Below, in pieces: positions 1 to 8,536 of a stretch of 23,004 nt of DNA. Each line of letters starts with the position of its first letter. Positions within the stretch are counted from its first letter, which is position 1. The stretch is taken from positions 1 to 23,004 of the forward strand of contig CAMBLP010000020.1 in the NCBI GenBank assembly GCA_945868195.1, in the 5' to 3' direction. The notes beneath the pieces were generated by a model that saw nothing but the letters and a program-made list of their open reading frames with translations, had not been told where the DNA came from and made no database searches. Made by a program: the position numbers and the translations under genes. Source of the DNA: Bordetella parapertussis (GTDB lineage: Bacteria > Pseudomonadota > Gammaproteobacteria > Burkholderiales > Burkholderiaceae_B).

Positions 1-421
1 CTACTAAAACAGTCCCCTTTTTAGCGACCCAACGTACCGCGAATCTGGCACGATAGCGGTAGCCCCAATATGGACCATGCAATGCGGGCAATACGTACTC
101 TGGGCGTGTTTTGCCGATATGATGAAGTGCGTCTTCGAGGGCACGCTGCTTGACAGCGACCTGGGCGCTCGGCTCAAGATGGTGCATGACGCAACCACCA
201 CAGACACCAAAATGTTCGCAGCGCGGTTTAACGCGCACCGATGATTCTCGTCGAATCTGTATAACGTGACCTACATCATAGGAAGGCTTGCGTCGAAACG
301 TGTTAACGGTGACGTGCTCGCTTGGAAGCGCACCCTCAATAAAAACAACTTTTCCATCACGACGCGATATGCCGCGTGCTTCTAGGTCGAGAGATTCGAC
401 CTGCAATACATCACCAGACAT
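1..421 (-). CDS. rlmD: 23S rRNA (uracil-5-)-methyltransferase RlmD, N-terminal part (cut by window edge)
   Basis: The ATG is at 419-421 and the frame stays open to the left edge (about 140 codons), so the C-terminal SAM-methyltransferase domain lies outside the window. The first ~55 residues look like a TRAM RNA-binding domain ([20 protein letters not shown], then GALPSEHV). They are followed by the iron-sulphur motif [11 protein letters not shown] (C-x5-C-x2-C), the hallmark of RlmD/RumA, and then [15 protein letters not shown], which is typical of the family. RlmD makes m5U1939 in 23S rRNA. The start lies 2 bases after the stop of the upstream exonuclease gene, so the two are probably co-transcribed and translationally coupled. 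The Cys motif separates it from TrmA. RlmC is less likely given the TRAM domain. Confidence 0.88.
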   Translation of the reverse strand, partial: MSGDVLQVESLDLEARGISRRDGKVVFIEGALPSEHVTVNTFRRKPSYDVGHVIQIRRESSVRVKPRCEHFGVCGGCVMHHLEPSAQVAVKQRALEDALHHIGKTRPEYVLPALHGPYWGYRYRARFAVRWVAKKGTVLV

Positions 422-423
422 GT

Positions 424-1200
424 TTAACGACCCCATGCCTCTAAATACTGCTTCCAATGCGGTTCAGTGCTTTGCTCCAGCGTTTCGCGAACTAAAGCCA
501 CCTCTGCGTCATAAGAGGCTGCATCAAGCTCCCCGCGCAAGAGACGAAAACGGCAATACACGAGCCAAGTATTCACCACATCAGTTTCACAGTAAGCCCG
601 CACATCCTGCGCTTGGCCCTGCGTCCATGCATGCCAAACTTGACTTCCATCCATGCCTAATTTACCTGGGAAGCCGCAGAGCTTGGCTAGATCATCGAGC
701 GGCGCATTACCACGACCATTATGCTTGGCCAAAACATCCATCAAGTCGACATGTCGCGTATGGTAGCGACTGAGATAGTTGTTGTAACGAAACTCTCGAT
801 CATCATCGCCTGTATCCCAGTACCTGGGCGCAACCACGCCATGAATCAAACTCCGATAATGAAGCACCGGCAAATCAAAACCATTACCATTCCAGCTCAC
901 GAGCTTAGGCGTGTAGCGTTCGATTGTCTTGAAAAAACCAGAGAGCAAAACATGTTCCGGATCGTCCGCCTGGCCCAGGCAGCGAACACGAAAACCTTGG
1001 TCATCGCGAAAAACACAGCCAACAACAGCGACACGTTGTAAGTGCAAAGGTAAAAAATCACTACCCGTCAATTCCTTTCTCGCAGCAAAGGCGCGTTGAG
1101 CGACTTCGGTGTCAGGAATCTCGCTGCCCCAGCCATACAGTCGACGCAAGCCTTCGACATCAGGAATTGTTTCCAAATCAAAGACAAGTGTAGGCGTCAT
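424..1200 (-). CDS. Predicted 3'-5' exonuclease related to the PolB exonuclease domain (DEDDy family)
   Basis: This 258-residue protein has the three exonuclease motifs of the RNase H-like DEDD superfamily. ExoI is FDLETIPD with D8 and E10. ExoII is [12 protein letters not shown], residues 102-113, with N106 and D109. ExoIII is YCETD, with Y203 and D207 in the YxxxD spacing of the DEDDy subgroup. The length and the FDLETIPD start fit the stand-alone PolB-exonuclease-like family (COG3298 type). It probably degrades single-stranded DNA or RNA in the cytoplasm; the substrate is not known from sequence. The ATG follows the nlpD stop by 9 bases and has no clear Shine-Dalgarno, which suggests translation coupled to nlpD. 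It sits between nlpD and rlmD. Confidence 0.85.
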   Translation of the reverse strand: MTPTLVFDLETIPDVEGLRRLYGWGSEIPDTEVAQRAFAARKELTGSDFLPLHLQRVAVVGCVFRDDQGFRVRCLGQADDPEHVLLSGFFKTIERYTPKLVSWNGNGFDLPVLHYRSLIHGVVAPRYWDTGDDDREFRYNNYLSRYHTRHVDLMDVLAKHNGRGNAPLDDLAKLCGFPGKLGMDGSQVWHAWTQGQAQDVRAYCETDVVNTWLVYCRFRLLRGELDAASYDAEVALVRETLEQSTEPHWKQYLEAWGR

Positions 1201-1209
1201 CGTAATAGA

Positions 1210-2025
1210 CTATCGAGCAGGTAAATACTGGAGTGGATCAACCGGTGTGCCGCGCCGACGCACTTCGAAATGCAAACGGACTGACGTTGTATCGGATTGT
1301 CCCATTTCAGCGATTTTTGTACCGCGCTTAATGACCTGACCTTCTTTGACTAACAGAGTTTTGTTGTGTGCATAAGCCGTGATAAAGCCATCTGTGTGTT
1401 CCACAATCACTAAATTGCCAAGACCTCTCGGTCCATCTCCGGCAAAAATCACTTTGCCATTTGCAGCGGACTCAATCGGGTCACCTGAATTGCCAGCAAT
1501 ATCAATACCCTTGGTTGCAGGAGTGAATCCTTGAATGATTTTGCCTTTGGCAGGCCAACCCCAATTAATCAATCCCGCGTCAGAAGCCCGAGTGCTTCCA
1601 GATTCTGTGTTGTTAGCAGCCGTTCCAGATTGGGAGGATTGAGAATTTTGTGATGTTTGGGATGCAGAAGCACTGCCTGAGCGCACGACTGGCGCAGCAC
1701 TATTTCCCTCTGATAAACGTAAGGTTTGGCCCACAATTAATAGATTAGGGTTGCTGATTTTATTTATGCGAGTAAGGGTGCCTTCGGGCACACCTGTGGC
1801 ACGCGAAATTTTATTCAGCGTATCCCCAGATTTAACAACGTACGTGGATGCACTGGGTGTGCCTGATGACAAATTTGAAACAGGAGCGCTTTGATTCGAC
1901 GTGCAGCCCCCTAAAACGAGCGCAATCAAAATAAAGCAAGAGGTCGATAATCTTTTAAGCTGAGTCATTGATTTCACACTGACCTCGTCATTTAGCTTGA
2001 TGCTTGTTTGGGCATCGCCACGCAT
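1210..2025 (-). CDS. nlpD: NlpD-type lipoprotein: LysM plus degenerate LytM (M23) domain, amidase activator
   Basis: I chose the ATG at 2025 because AGGAG lies about 7 bases upstream; this gives 271 residues. A further TTG at 2046 is in frame but has nothing to recommend it. The hydrophobic stretch ends in lipobox LVLGGC, so the protein should be lipidated. A LysM domain follows (STYVVKSGDTLNKISRATG to IVGQTLRLSEG), then a Ser/Gln-rich linker, then a C-terminal LytM domain (GWPAKGKIIQGF to DPLQYLPAR). Two zinc ligands of active M23 peptidases are replaced: TKGIDIAG has no His before the Asp, and VRLHFEV has Arg for the first His of HxH. E. coli NlpD is degenerate at the same places and activates amidase AmiC during septum splitting; the same role is inferred here. 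The gene follows pcm and precedes the exonuclease. Confidence 0.9.
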   Translation of the reverse strand: MRGDAQTSIKLNDEVSVKSMTQLKRLSTSCFILIALVLGGCTSNQSAPVSNLSSGTPSASTYVVKSGDTLNKISRATGVPEGTLTRINKISNPNLLIVGQTLRLSEGNSAAPVVRSGSASASQTSQNSQSSQSGTAANNTESGSTRASDAGLINWGWPAKGKIIQGFTPATKGIDIAGNSGDPIESAANGKVIFAGDGPRGLGNLVIVEHTDGFITAYAHNKTLLVKEGQVIKRGTKIAEMGQSDTTSVRLHFEVRRRGTPVDPLQYLPAR

Positions 2026-2042
2026 ACTTATCTCCTGAGTGT

Positions 2043-2855
2043 TCAAGGTTGCAATCCAGACTTGAGCGGAACAAATCGAACCTCTTCCAGTTCTTCTCTA
2101 GACCAATTCGTTTCACTTTTACGTTGAATTCGTATCAATTTTTGAGCACTTGCGCCTTCAGGCGCGATCAACACACCTCCAACACCGAGTTGCGTCATCA
2201 GGGCTTGAGGAATTTTCAAGCCCGCAGCCGCAACAATAATCGCATCAAAAGGTGCTGAACTCATTAATCCAGCCATACCATCACCATAACTTAATCTGAC
2301 TTTTGTCAGTTGCAGAACACGCAGATTTTCCTTTGCCATATCGTACAACGCGCGGATACGCTCTATTGAATAGACCTGAGGAAAAACATGAGACATCACT
2401 GCAGCCTGATAGCCACAACCCGTCCCGACCTCGAGGACGCGTGCAGGTAGCCCTGTCTCGCACACCGCGGCAATCATTCTCGCAACAACCCAAGGCTGAG
2501 AAATAGTTTGTCCGTGTCCAATTGGCAATGCCGCATCATCGTAGGCGCGACTCGCCAACGCCTCGTCCACAAAAGCATGCCTTGGAACGCGTTGCATTGC
2601 ACTCAAAACCCGTTCATCCAAGATGCCTTGTACGTGCAAACGCTCAACCATCGCAATGCGAAGTCGTTCAGAATTCAGGCCAAGATTTTCAAAAGTTCTG
2701 AGAGATGCGACAGGTGCTGCATTTGCGCTCGACAAACGAGAAATTGAAATTTTTGTGTTGCTATTGGCTGGAGTAATGCCCTGTAGGCCTTTCGCACCAA
2801 GAGATTTGACGCCCTTTGCCGAAGCAAACAAGCGTGGATGCTTTAGCCATTGCAT
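2043..2855 (-). CDS. pcm: Protein-L-isoaspartate O-methyltransferase
   Basis: The enzyme repairs isoaspartyl residues in aged proteins using SAM. The family signature region [17 protein letters not shown] is present, followed by SAM motif I ([17 protein letters not shown]), SIERI and the [10 protein letters not shown] strand. The C-terminus [11 protein letters not shown] matches the family. The start is uncertain: a TTG at 2870 and an ATG at 2855 are both in frame, and neither has a strong ribosome-binding site. I use the ATG, giving 270 residues. Either start leaves 60 or more residues before the conserved domain that E. coli Pcm (about 208 residues) lacks; these are basic and low in conserved motifs. 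It overlaps the end of surE by 13 bases, and its stop overlaps the TTG candidate start of nlpD, so surE-pcm-nlpD is one operon. Confidence 0.9.
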   Translation of the reverse strand: MQWLKHPRLFASAKGVKSLGAKGLQGITPANSNTKISISRLSSANAAPVASLRTFENLGLNSERLRIAMVERLHVQGILDERVLSAMQRVPRHAFVDEALASRAYDDAALPIGHGQTISQPWVVARMIAAVCETGLPARVLEVGTGCGYQAAVMSHVFPQVYSIERIRALYDMAKENLRVLQLTKVRLSYGDGMAGLMSSAPFDAIIVAAAGLKIPQALMTQLGVGGVLIAPEGASAQKLIRIQRKSETNWSREELEEVRFVPLKSGLQP

Positions 2856-3598
2856 AATGGTTCGACCCAAGTAGCGACATCTGCCAATTGTGCATGTTGT
2901 GTCAGGTCAAGCCGCAGAGGCGTGATCGAAACGAAACCTCGAGCAATTGCATCAAAATCAGTACCCCGCGACGCGTCGTTTGCTGCACCAGCAGGGCCTA
3001 TCCAATATACGGTTTCGCCGTAGGGTGTGCTAGAACGAACAACTGGCTGCGAAGGATGACGTTTACCTAAACGGGTGGCGAGGATACCTTTGGTTTGAGG
3101 TAGAGCTAAGTCTGGGAAATTGACATTCAGCAGTGCGGCGCCACCCAGCGGTTTTTTAAGCTGTCTGGCGACGATATTGCGCGCATTCGCCGCCGCAGCG
3201 TCAAGATTTGACCAGCCTTTGGCAACTAAAGAAAAAGCGATGGAAGGGATGCCAAATAAATGCCCTTCAGCGGCCGCTGCAACCGTCCCCGAATACAAGG
3301 TGTCATCACCCATATTGGCACCATTATTGATGCCAGAAACGACGAGGTCGGGACGACGGTCGAGTAACCCCGTGAGCGCAACGTGCACACAATCTGAAGG
3401 CGTTCCGTTCACAAAGGTAAAACCGTTAGGCGCCTGCCGCACAGCCAGAGGTCGACTCAATGTCAGGGAGTTTGAGGCGCCGCTATGATTGACCTCGGGT
3501 GCAACAACGGTAATGTCAGCTAAATCTCGCAGGACAGAGACTAACGCCTCAAGTCCAGGGGCGTTATAACCATCGTCGTTTGAAACAAGAATATGCAT
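2843..3598 (-). CDS. surE: 5'/3'-nucleotidase SurE
   Basis: Metal-dependent nucleotidase of stationary-phase survival, acting on nucleoside monophosphates. The 251-residue protein starts [19 protein letters not shown], with the D8-D9 metal pair. It continues with [14 protein letters not shown], the [14 protein letters not shown] strand and [19 protein letters not shown], all diagnostic of SurE. The ATG at 3598 fits the family N-terminus exactly. No Shine-Dalgarno is visible upstream. A -10-like GATAAT lies 13 bases before the ATG, so the 5' leader may be very short. First gene of the surE-pcm-nlpD-exonuclease-rlmD run. Confidence 0.95.
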   Translation of the reverse strand: MHILVSNDDGYNAPGLEALVSVLRDLADITVVAPEVNHSGASNSLTLSRPLAVRQAPNGFTFVNGTPSDCVHVALTGLLDRRPDLVVSGINNGANMGDDTLYSGTVAAAAEGHLFGIPSIAFSLVAKGWSNLDAAAANARNIVARQLKKPLGGAALLNVNFPDLALPQTKGILATRLGKRHPSQPVVRSSTPYGETVYWIGPAGAANDASRGTDFDAIARGFVSITPLRLDLTQHAQLADVATWVEPLCNG

Positions 3599-3740
3599 AA
3601 ATGGGTACTAAATTATCTTTTATGTAGATTGATTCACATTGTACTCGCTGCATGCGTCGCAAAAAAACAAGAAACCTCTTAAAAAGAAGCTTCGCGCTAG
3701 AATAAGATCATGACTACCTGCTTCATACCGGAACTGCTTG
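3599..3740. promoter_or_regulatory. Divergent intergenic region between surE and plsY
   Basis: This 142-base AT-rich gap must carry promoters for both genes. On the minus strand GATAAT lies 13 bases before the surE ATG and could be its -10 element; no convincing -35 is seen. On the plus strand TAGAAT in the stretch before AAGATCATG is a -10 candidate for plsY, also without a good -35. No terminator or small gene is seen. Confidence 0.35.
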
Positions 3741-4373
3741 ATGGACTTCTCGGATAACGTTTTAACGTCTCTAGGCATGCTTGTCGCTGCATATATTTTA
3801 GGTTCTGTTCCATTTGCAGTGATATTTAGCCGCTTATTTGGACTTCAAGACCCTAGAACCTATGGCTCGGGCAATCCAGGTGCGACGAATGTCTTGCGTT
3901 CAGGCAACAAAGTTGCTGCTGCTCTCACCTTAATCGGTGATGCGGCCAAAGGTTGGCTCGCTGTATGGCTCGCCATATACTTTAAGACAAACCCTCTCTT
4001 GGTAGCAGGCGTAGCAATCGCAGTATTTCTGGGACACCTTTATCCGATTTTTTTAAAATTTAAGGGTGGCAAAGGTGTCGCGACAGCTTTTGGCATCATG
4101 GTTGCCATTGAACCCTTCCTCGCCTTAGCCACGATGGCCACTTGGATCATCATGGCTGTGTTCTTTAGGTTCTCGTCCCTGGCTGCGCTCGCGTGTGCAG
4201 TATTTGCGCCTTTTTACTATTTTTTTGGTGGCATGCTGGTTTGGCAATCACATCTCCCAATTGGCGCAGCACTGATTGTGATCGCTCTCTTTTTACTTTA
4301 CCGACACAAAGCGAATATTCAACGCCTGATCGCAGGAACCGAGCCGCGCATTGGAAGTAGCAAAAAAGGTTAA
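3741..4373 (+). CDS. plsY: Acyl-phosphate:glycerol-3-phosphate acyltransferase PlsY
   Basis: Integral inner-membrane enzyme that transfers acyl groups from acyl-phosphate to glycerol-3-phosphate, the first step of phospholipid synthesis. The 210-residue protein has the three conserved loops: [13 protein letters not shown] near the N-terminus, [16 protein letters not shown] (residues about 42-57) and [13 protein letters not shown] (about 108-120). About five hydrophobic segments separate them. I chose the ATG at 3741 over the adjoining in-frame TTG at 3738. GGA lies about 9 bases upstream as a weak ribosome-binding site. It is convergent with tsaD, with 19 bases between the stops. Confidence 0.94.
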   Translation: MDFSDNVLTSLGMLVAAYILGSVPFAVIFSRLFGLQDPRTYGSGNPGATNVLRSGNKVAAALTLIGDAAKGWLAVWLAIYFKTNPLLVAGVAIAVFLGHLYPIFLKFKGGKGVATAFGIMVAIEPFLALATMATWIIMAVFFRFSSLAALACAVFAPFYYFFGGMLVWQSHLPIGAALIVIALFLLYRHKANIQRLIAGTEPRIGSSKKG

Positions 4374-4382
4374 GACCTTTCT
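4362..4382 (-). terminator. Possible weak terminator after tsaD
   Basis: Reading the minus strand, AGAAAGGT-CTTA-ACCTTTTTT forms a 7-8 bp stem with a 4-base loop that runs straight into a T-tract. It lies 12-30 bases past the tsaD stop and overlaps the plsY stop codon. The stem is AT-rich, so termination may be inefficient. On the plus strand no T-tract follows, so it is unlikely to serve plsY. Confidence 0.35.
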
Positions 4383-4392
4383 CTGAGAATTA

Positions 4393-5421
4393 TTAGATCG
4401 AAGCAAGATCCCAACGTGGACGAACATCAAAGCCATGCTGAAGGTCTGTCAAATCAACCAGCCCTCTAGAAATACGTTGTGCAGCCGCAAAGGCGATCAT
4501 GGCGCCGTTGTCCGTGCACAACTCAAGTGGTGGAAAAAAAGCCTCTGCCTGACGTTTAATCAAAGCATGCGAAAGTTTCGCTCTGAGCATTCGATTCGCG
4601 CCTACGCCACCTGCGACAACGAGACGTTTTAAACCTGTTTGATCAAGCGCTTTGATGGATTTAGCCACCAAGACCTCGACGATCGCCTGCTGCGTGGCTG
4701 CAGCGAGATCAGCCGCCAAGGTATCACTCACGACCGCCAACGCCTGTGCATCTTTTAAACGCGTCAGTACGGCTGTCTTGAGGCCACTAAAGCTAAAGTC
4801 TACATTGCCGCTATGGAGCATCGGCCGAGGTAAGCTGATAACGTCCGGGTTACCTTGCTCAGCAAGACGCGCCAAGGCGGGGCCACCCGGATAGCCTAGA
4901 CCTAGAAGTTTGGCAGTCTTGTCAAAGGCTTCTCCTGCTGCGTCATCCATGGTTTCACCCAACAAGGTGTAAAGACCTACATCATCGACTCGCATCAACT
5001 GGGTATGGCCGCCCGACACAAGCAACGCCACAAAAGGAAATTCTGGGCAAGGATCCGCCAACCGCGGTGAAAGTAAGTGCCCTTCGAGGTGATGTATCGG
5101 AATCGCCGGAAGAGAGAGCGACCAAGCGAGGGACTGCGCGACACTCGCCCCAACGAGCAAAGCACCCGCCAACCCAGGACCGGCTGTATAAGCTACGGCT
5201 GAAACGTCAGTGAGAGACAAGCCAGCGTCCTGAAGCACCGTGCGCGTCAGAGGAATAATTCTACGCACATGGTCTCTCGAGGCTAGTTCGGGTACGACGC
5301 CACCATAGGCAGCGTGCATCGCGACCTGCGTATGTAGGGCGTGAGAGAGCAGACCTTTCTCGGTGCAAACGAGCGCGACTCCGGTTTCATCGCACGAACT
5401 TTCAAAGCCGAGAACGATCAT
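4393..5421 (-). CDS. tsaD: tRNA N6-adenosine threonylcarbamoyltransferase TsaD
   Basis: Transfers the threonylcarbamoyl group to A37 of ANN-decoding tRNAs, working with TsaB, TsaC and TsaE. The protein starts [14 protein letters not shown] at the ATG at 5421 and is 342 residues long, matching the usual length of about 340. The metal-binding HHLEGH supplies H111 and H115. [51 protein letters not shown] and [10 protein letters not shown] are all standard Kae1/TsaD motifs. The frame is open further upstream into the ABC-F gene, but that extension has no family similarity. The start is 7 bases after the stop of the ABC-F gene, so the two are probably co-transcribed. Confidence 0.95.
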   Translation of the reverse strand: MIVLGFESSCDETGVALVCTEKGLLSHALHTQVAMHAAYGGVVPELASRDHVRRIIPLTRTVLQDAGLSLTDVSAVAYTAGPGLAGALLVGASVAQSLAWSLSLPAIPIHHLEGHLLSPRLADPCPEFPFVALLVSGGHTQLMRVDDVGLYTLLGETMDDAAGEAFDKTAKLLGLGYPGGPALARLAEQGNPDVISLPRPMLHSGNVDFSFSGLKTAVLTRLKDAQALAVVSDTLAADLAAATQQAIVEVLVAKSIKALDQTGLKRLVVAGGVGANRMLRAKLSHALIKRQAEAFFPPLELCTDNGAMIAFAAAQRISRGLVDLTDLQHGFDVRPRWDLASI

Positions 5422-5428
5422 ACCTATC

Positions 5429-7033
5429 TCAGTCCTCAATGCCTTTAGAGGCCAAAAATTCCTCGTAGGGACCGCGATAATCGATGACATCGCCATTGGG
5501 CTGAATTTCCCAAATACGTGTCGCGAGCGCAGAAACAAATTCGCGATCATGAGAAACAAAAAACAAGGTGCCTGGATACTTATCAAGTGCAAGCTGAAGT
5601 GACTCGATAGACTCCATGTCAAGGTGGTTCGTGGGTTCGTCAAGCAACATGACATTGTGCTTTTTGAGCATCAAGCGACCAAAGGTCATGCGATTTTTCT
5701 CACCTCCTGATAAAACATGAGGTGCTTTAGGAAGATCATCCGCCGAAAAAAGCAAACGACCTAAAACAGAGCGAATGGATTGATCATCATCCGATGGTTG
5801 ACGATAGTGTGTCATCCATTCAAACAAGTTGCTATCTTTATCCATGAAAAGCTCTGAGACATCTTGAGCCATATAGCCAAGGTCCGCATTTTCTGACCAT
5901 TTCACCGTGCCGCGATCCGGGGCTAAATCAAGTGCCAGCATCCGTAACAACGTTGTTTTACCCGCGCCGTTCGCACCAATAATGGCGATCTTTTCACCCG
6001 CCTCGACCATCGCAGAAAAGGGACGAATGACGGGCGCGTCAAAACTCTTTTCTGTCAATTCAAGTGTCACGGCCTGACGATGCAACATTTTTAATTGCTC
6101 AAACCGAATAAAGGGATTTTGACGCGATGAGGGTTTGACTTCGATTTGAGCAGACTTAATACGATCAATTTGCTTGAGTCGGGACGTGGCTTGTCTAGCC
6201 TTCGATTTGTTGGCGGAGAAGCGACGGACAAAGTCCTGCAATTCGCTGACTCGCTCTTTAGCTTTGGCATTGGCATTAGAAACACGTTCGCGCGCTTGAG
6301 TCGATGCCAACATATAGTCGTCATAGTTACCCGGATAAACCCGCAACTCACCGAAATCCAAGTCAGCCATATGTGTACATACTTGGTTGAGAAAGTGACG
6401 ATCGTGACTGATGATAATCATCGTACTTTGATAACCATTTAAAACATTTTCCAACCAACGAATTGTATTGATATCCAAGTTGTTAGTGGGTTCATCCAAA
6501 AGCAAGACGTCAGGATTGGAAAAGAGTGCCTGCGCCAATAAAACTCTCAGTTTCCAACCAGGAGCGATCTCACGCATGGGGAGTTGATGCTGTTCAACAG
6601 GAAACTCAAGCCCCAAAAGGAGTTCACCGGCTCGCGCTTCAGCCGTATAACCATCGTACTCGGCAAACTTGGCCTCAAGGTCGGCCGCTTTCATATAGTC
6701 TTCGTCAGTCGCTTCTGGATTGGCGTAAATGGCATCACGTTGTGACATCGCCTCCCACATCTCAGTGTGGCCCATCAATACGACATCCAGCACTCTGGAG
6801 TCTTCGAACGCAAATTGATCCTGTCTGAGCTTGCCCAATCGCAGACCTGGCTCAAGATGAACGTTGCCTGCGGTCGACTCAAGATCACCACCGATTATTT
6901 TAATCAGTGTGGACTTGCCTGAACCGTTGGCGCCAATCAAACCATAACGATTGCCCTCCCCGAATTTGACATTGACGTTTTCAAAGAGAGGTTTGGGTCC
7001 AAATTGAATAGCGAGGTTTGATGCAGTTATCAC
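5429..7033 (-). CDS. ybiT: ABC-F family ATPase, YbiT subgroup
   Basis: Soluble duplicated ABC protein of the ABC-F class, which bind the ribosomal E site and modulate translation. The 534 residues hold two ATPase domains. The first has Walker [10 protein letters not shown] (about 34-42) and Walker [13 protein letters not shown]. The second has GANGAGKTT, signature LSGGEKNR and [12 protein letters not shown]. The inter-domain linker [20 protein letters not shown] is charged and helical. The first domain has [16 protein letters not shown] where LSGG is expected; this departure is shared with E. coli YbiT as I recall it, as are the linker and the end ([11 protein letters not shown]). The start is a GTG at 7033 with no Shine-Dalgarno. 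The product assignment is firm for ABC-F, and YbiT is the best match. Confidence 0.9.
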   Translation of the reverse strand: MITASNLAIQFGPKPLFENVNVKFGEGNRYGLIGANGSGKSTLIKIIGGDLESTAGNVHLEPGLRLGKLRQDQFAFEDSRVLDVVLMGHTEMWEAMSQRDAIYANPEATDEDYMKAADLEAKFAEYDGYTAEARAGELLLGLEFPVEQHQLPMREIAPGWKLRVLLAQALFSNPDVLLLDEPTNNLDINTIRWLENVLNGYQSTMIIISHDRHFLNQVCTHMADLDFGELRVYPGNYDDYMLASTQARERVSNANAKAKERVSELQDFVRRFSANKSKARQATSRLKQIDRIKSAQIEVKPSSRQNPFIRFEQLKMLHRQAVTLELTEKSFDAPVIRPFSAMVEAGEKIAIIGANGAGKTTLLRMLALDLAPDRGTVKWSENADLGYMAQDVSELFMDKDSNLFEWMTHYRQPSDDDQSIRSVLGRLLFSADDLPKAPHVLSGGEKNRMTFGRLMLKKHNVMLLDEPTNHLDMESIESLQLALDKYPGTLFFVSHDREFVSALATRIWEIQPNGDVIDYRGPYEEFLASKGIED

Positions 7034-7097
7034 GGTAGGCTACTTTAGTAAATAATTAAGTTACATCTTGATAGATATGTTTTCAGTGTAACAAGAC

Positions 7098-7116
7098 GGG
7101 CAAAACTGCCCTTTTT
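7098..7116 (+). terminator. Intrinsic terminator hairpin in the leader of the symporter gene (attenuator candidate)
   Basis: GGGCA-AAAC-TGCCC forms a perfect 5-bp GC-rich stem with a 4-base loop, followed at once by TTTTT. It points rightwards. The gene to its left is on the other strand, and the nearest plus-strand gene upstream ends near 4373. It therefore does not end a visible gene and is better read as a leader terminator for the symporter downstream. Confidence 0.6.
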
Positions 7117-7119
7117 AAA

Positions 7120-7190
7120 TTCTCCATCCCTATCATGCGCAAGGTCAGCAACCCATGCTGAACTCATTGATACAAAACGAGGAGAAAAAT
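7120..7190 (+). promoter_or_regulatory. Structured leader: anti-Shine-Dalgarno helix and hairpin before the symporter gene
   Basis: TTCTCC (7120-7125) is perfectly complementary to GGAGAA (7181-7186), which contains the Shine-Dalgarno of the TTG start at 7191. Inside this helix, TCAGCA (7145-7150) pairs with TGCTGA (7156-7161) across a 5-base loop. That second hairpin buries the ATG at 7155. The arrangement could switch translation on and off. It does not match the glycine riboswitch as I know it, and no ligand can be named. Confidence 0.4.
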
Positions 7191-8534
7191 TTGGATCAAC
7201 TTACTATTTTATTTCATACCCTGGGTGGATACGTCTGGGGACCGGTCTTGTTGGTATTGCTCGTTGGAACGGGGCTTTATCTCACCCTACGTCTAGGCGC
7301 CTTACAGATTCGACTTTTGCCTGTCGCGCTCCATATGGCGTTCTCCAAAGGCAAAAATCCCAACTTGCCCGGCGATATTTCACAATTTCAGTCATTGATG
7401 ACAGCGCTGGCCGCTACGATCGGGACCGGCAATATCGCAGGTGTCGCAACGGCCGTGGTACTTGGCGGTCCGGGCGCCTTGTTTTGGATGTGGGTCAGCG
7501 CCTTCTTTGGCATGGCCACCAAATATGCCGAAGGCCTGTTGGCAGTGAAATACAGAATAAAAGAAACAGACGGGTCGATGTCTGGCGGACCGATGTATTA
7601 CATTTCAATTGGACTCAAGATGAAATGGCTCGGCATGGCGTTTGCCGTGTTCGGAATGATCGCCGCACTCGGTACAGGCGCCTCGGTGCAGTCCAACTCT
7701 ATGGCGCAGTCGATTCAATCAAGCTTCGGTATCTCCGGATGGTTAACAGGAACGGTGCTGACTGCCGTCACAGCGCTTGTCATCCTTGGAGGCATTAAAA
7801 GTATCGGCCGCGTCACAGCCGTGATCGTTCCCTTTATGGCCGCGGTCTATCTTTTAGGTGGCCTGGCGGTCATTGTCTCTAATATTGAGAGACTTTGGCC
7901 TGCCTTGAGTTTGATCATGACGGATGCCTTGTCGGGATCAGCCGTTGCGGGTGGTGCGATCGGCACCATGATCCGCTATGGAGTTGCGCGCGGCGTATTC
8001 TCAAACGAGGCTGGACTCGGCACTGCTCCGATTGCCGCTGCGGCAGCAAAAACTGACCAACCCGTCAAACAGGCACTCGTTTCGATGACTGGAACCTTTA
8101 TCGACACTATTATCGTATGCTCGATTACCGGCATCGTTCTAGTCATGGGTGGTCAATTCAATTCAGGCGTAACGGGAGCAGCCCTCACCGCCCAAACTTT
8201 TGACACGATGTTGCCAGGGCCTGGGGGCTGGATCGTGACCATCGGCTTGATCTTTTTTGCCTTTTCAACCATTCTTGGCTGGAGTTATTACGGTGAAAAA
8301 TGCGCGCAGTACGCATTGGGCAAACGGATTGTCTGGCCTTATCGTTGCCTCTATACCGCCTTTGTCATGATCGGCACGGTTGTTTCCCTGGATCTTGTTT
8401 GGGCCGTCTCAGACGTCGTGAATGGTCTGATGGCCTTCCCCAACCTCATTGGCATCGTGTTGCTTTCAGGAGTCGTCATCAAGGAAACACAAGTCTATCT
8501 GGCCACCGAGCGTGCAAACAAACTAAACAATTAA
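7155..8534 (+). CDS. Sodium:alanine/glycine symporter (AGCS family, AlsT-like)
   Basis: Inner-membrane secondary transporter importing small neutral amino acids with sodium. It has many hydrophobic segments and the family motifs GTGLYLTLRLG, TALAATIGTGNIAGVATA, WMWVSAFFGMATKYAEG, SGGPMYYI, GVARGVFSNEAGLGTAPIAA and the C-terminal GWSYYGEKCAQY. From the ATG at 7155 it has 459 residues. That ATG has no good ribosome-binding site and lies in a hairpin. A TTG at 7191, in the same frame, has GAGGAG 6 bases upstream and would give 447 residues starting MDQLTILFHTLGGYVWGP, closer to family N-termini. I think the TTG start is more likely, but both are possible. It is convergent with ldcA, 2 bases apart. 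Confidence 0.93.
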   Translation: MLNSLIQNEEKNLDQLTILFHTLGGYVWGPVLLVLLVGTGLYLTLRLGALQIRLLPVALHMAFSKGKNPNLPGDISQFQSLMTALAATIGTGNIAGVATAVVLGGPGALFWMWVSAFFGMATKYAEGLLAVKYRIKETDGSMSGGPMYYISIGLKMKWLGMAFAVFGMIAALGTGASVQSNSMAQSIQSSFGISGWLTGTVLTAVTALVILGGIKSIGRVTAVIVPFMAAVYLLGGLAVIVSNIERLWPALSLIMTDALSGSAVAGGAIGTMIRYGVARGVFSNEAGLGTAPIAAAAAKTDQPVKQALVSMTGTFIDTIIVCSITGIVLVMGGQFNSGVTGAALTAQTFDTMLPGPGGWIVTIGLIFFAFSTILGWSYYGEKCAQYALGKRIVWPYRCLYTAFVMIGTVVSLDLVWAVSDVVNGLMAFPNLIGIVLLSGVVIKETQVYLATERANKLNN

Positions 8535-8536
8535 GA

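Noticed and set aside
288..773. Long plus-strand reading frame opposite rlmD and the exonuclease, 161 codons
   Set aside because: It lies antisense to two well-supported genes, has a composition typical of a shadow frame, and shows no motifs.
1210..2025. NlpD as an active zinc endopeptidase
   Set aside because: Two zinc-ligand positions are substituted, in the same way as in E. coli NlpD, so it is an amidase activator rather than a hydrolase.
5422..5655. Extended N-terminus for TsaD reaching into the ABC-F gene
   Set aside because: The extra 78 residues match nothing in the family and lie wholly over another gene; the ATG at 5421 gives the standard length.
5429..7033. First ABC signature of the ABC-F protein read as damaged (PGWKLR rather than LSGG)
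   Set aside because: The same variation is present in YbiT-type proteins, and all other ATPase motifs are intact.
7034..7154. Glycine riboswitch upstream of the amino-acid symporter
   Set aside because: The gap is short and I find none of the conserved aptamer segments; only a terminator and simple stems are visible.
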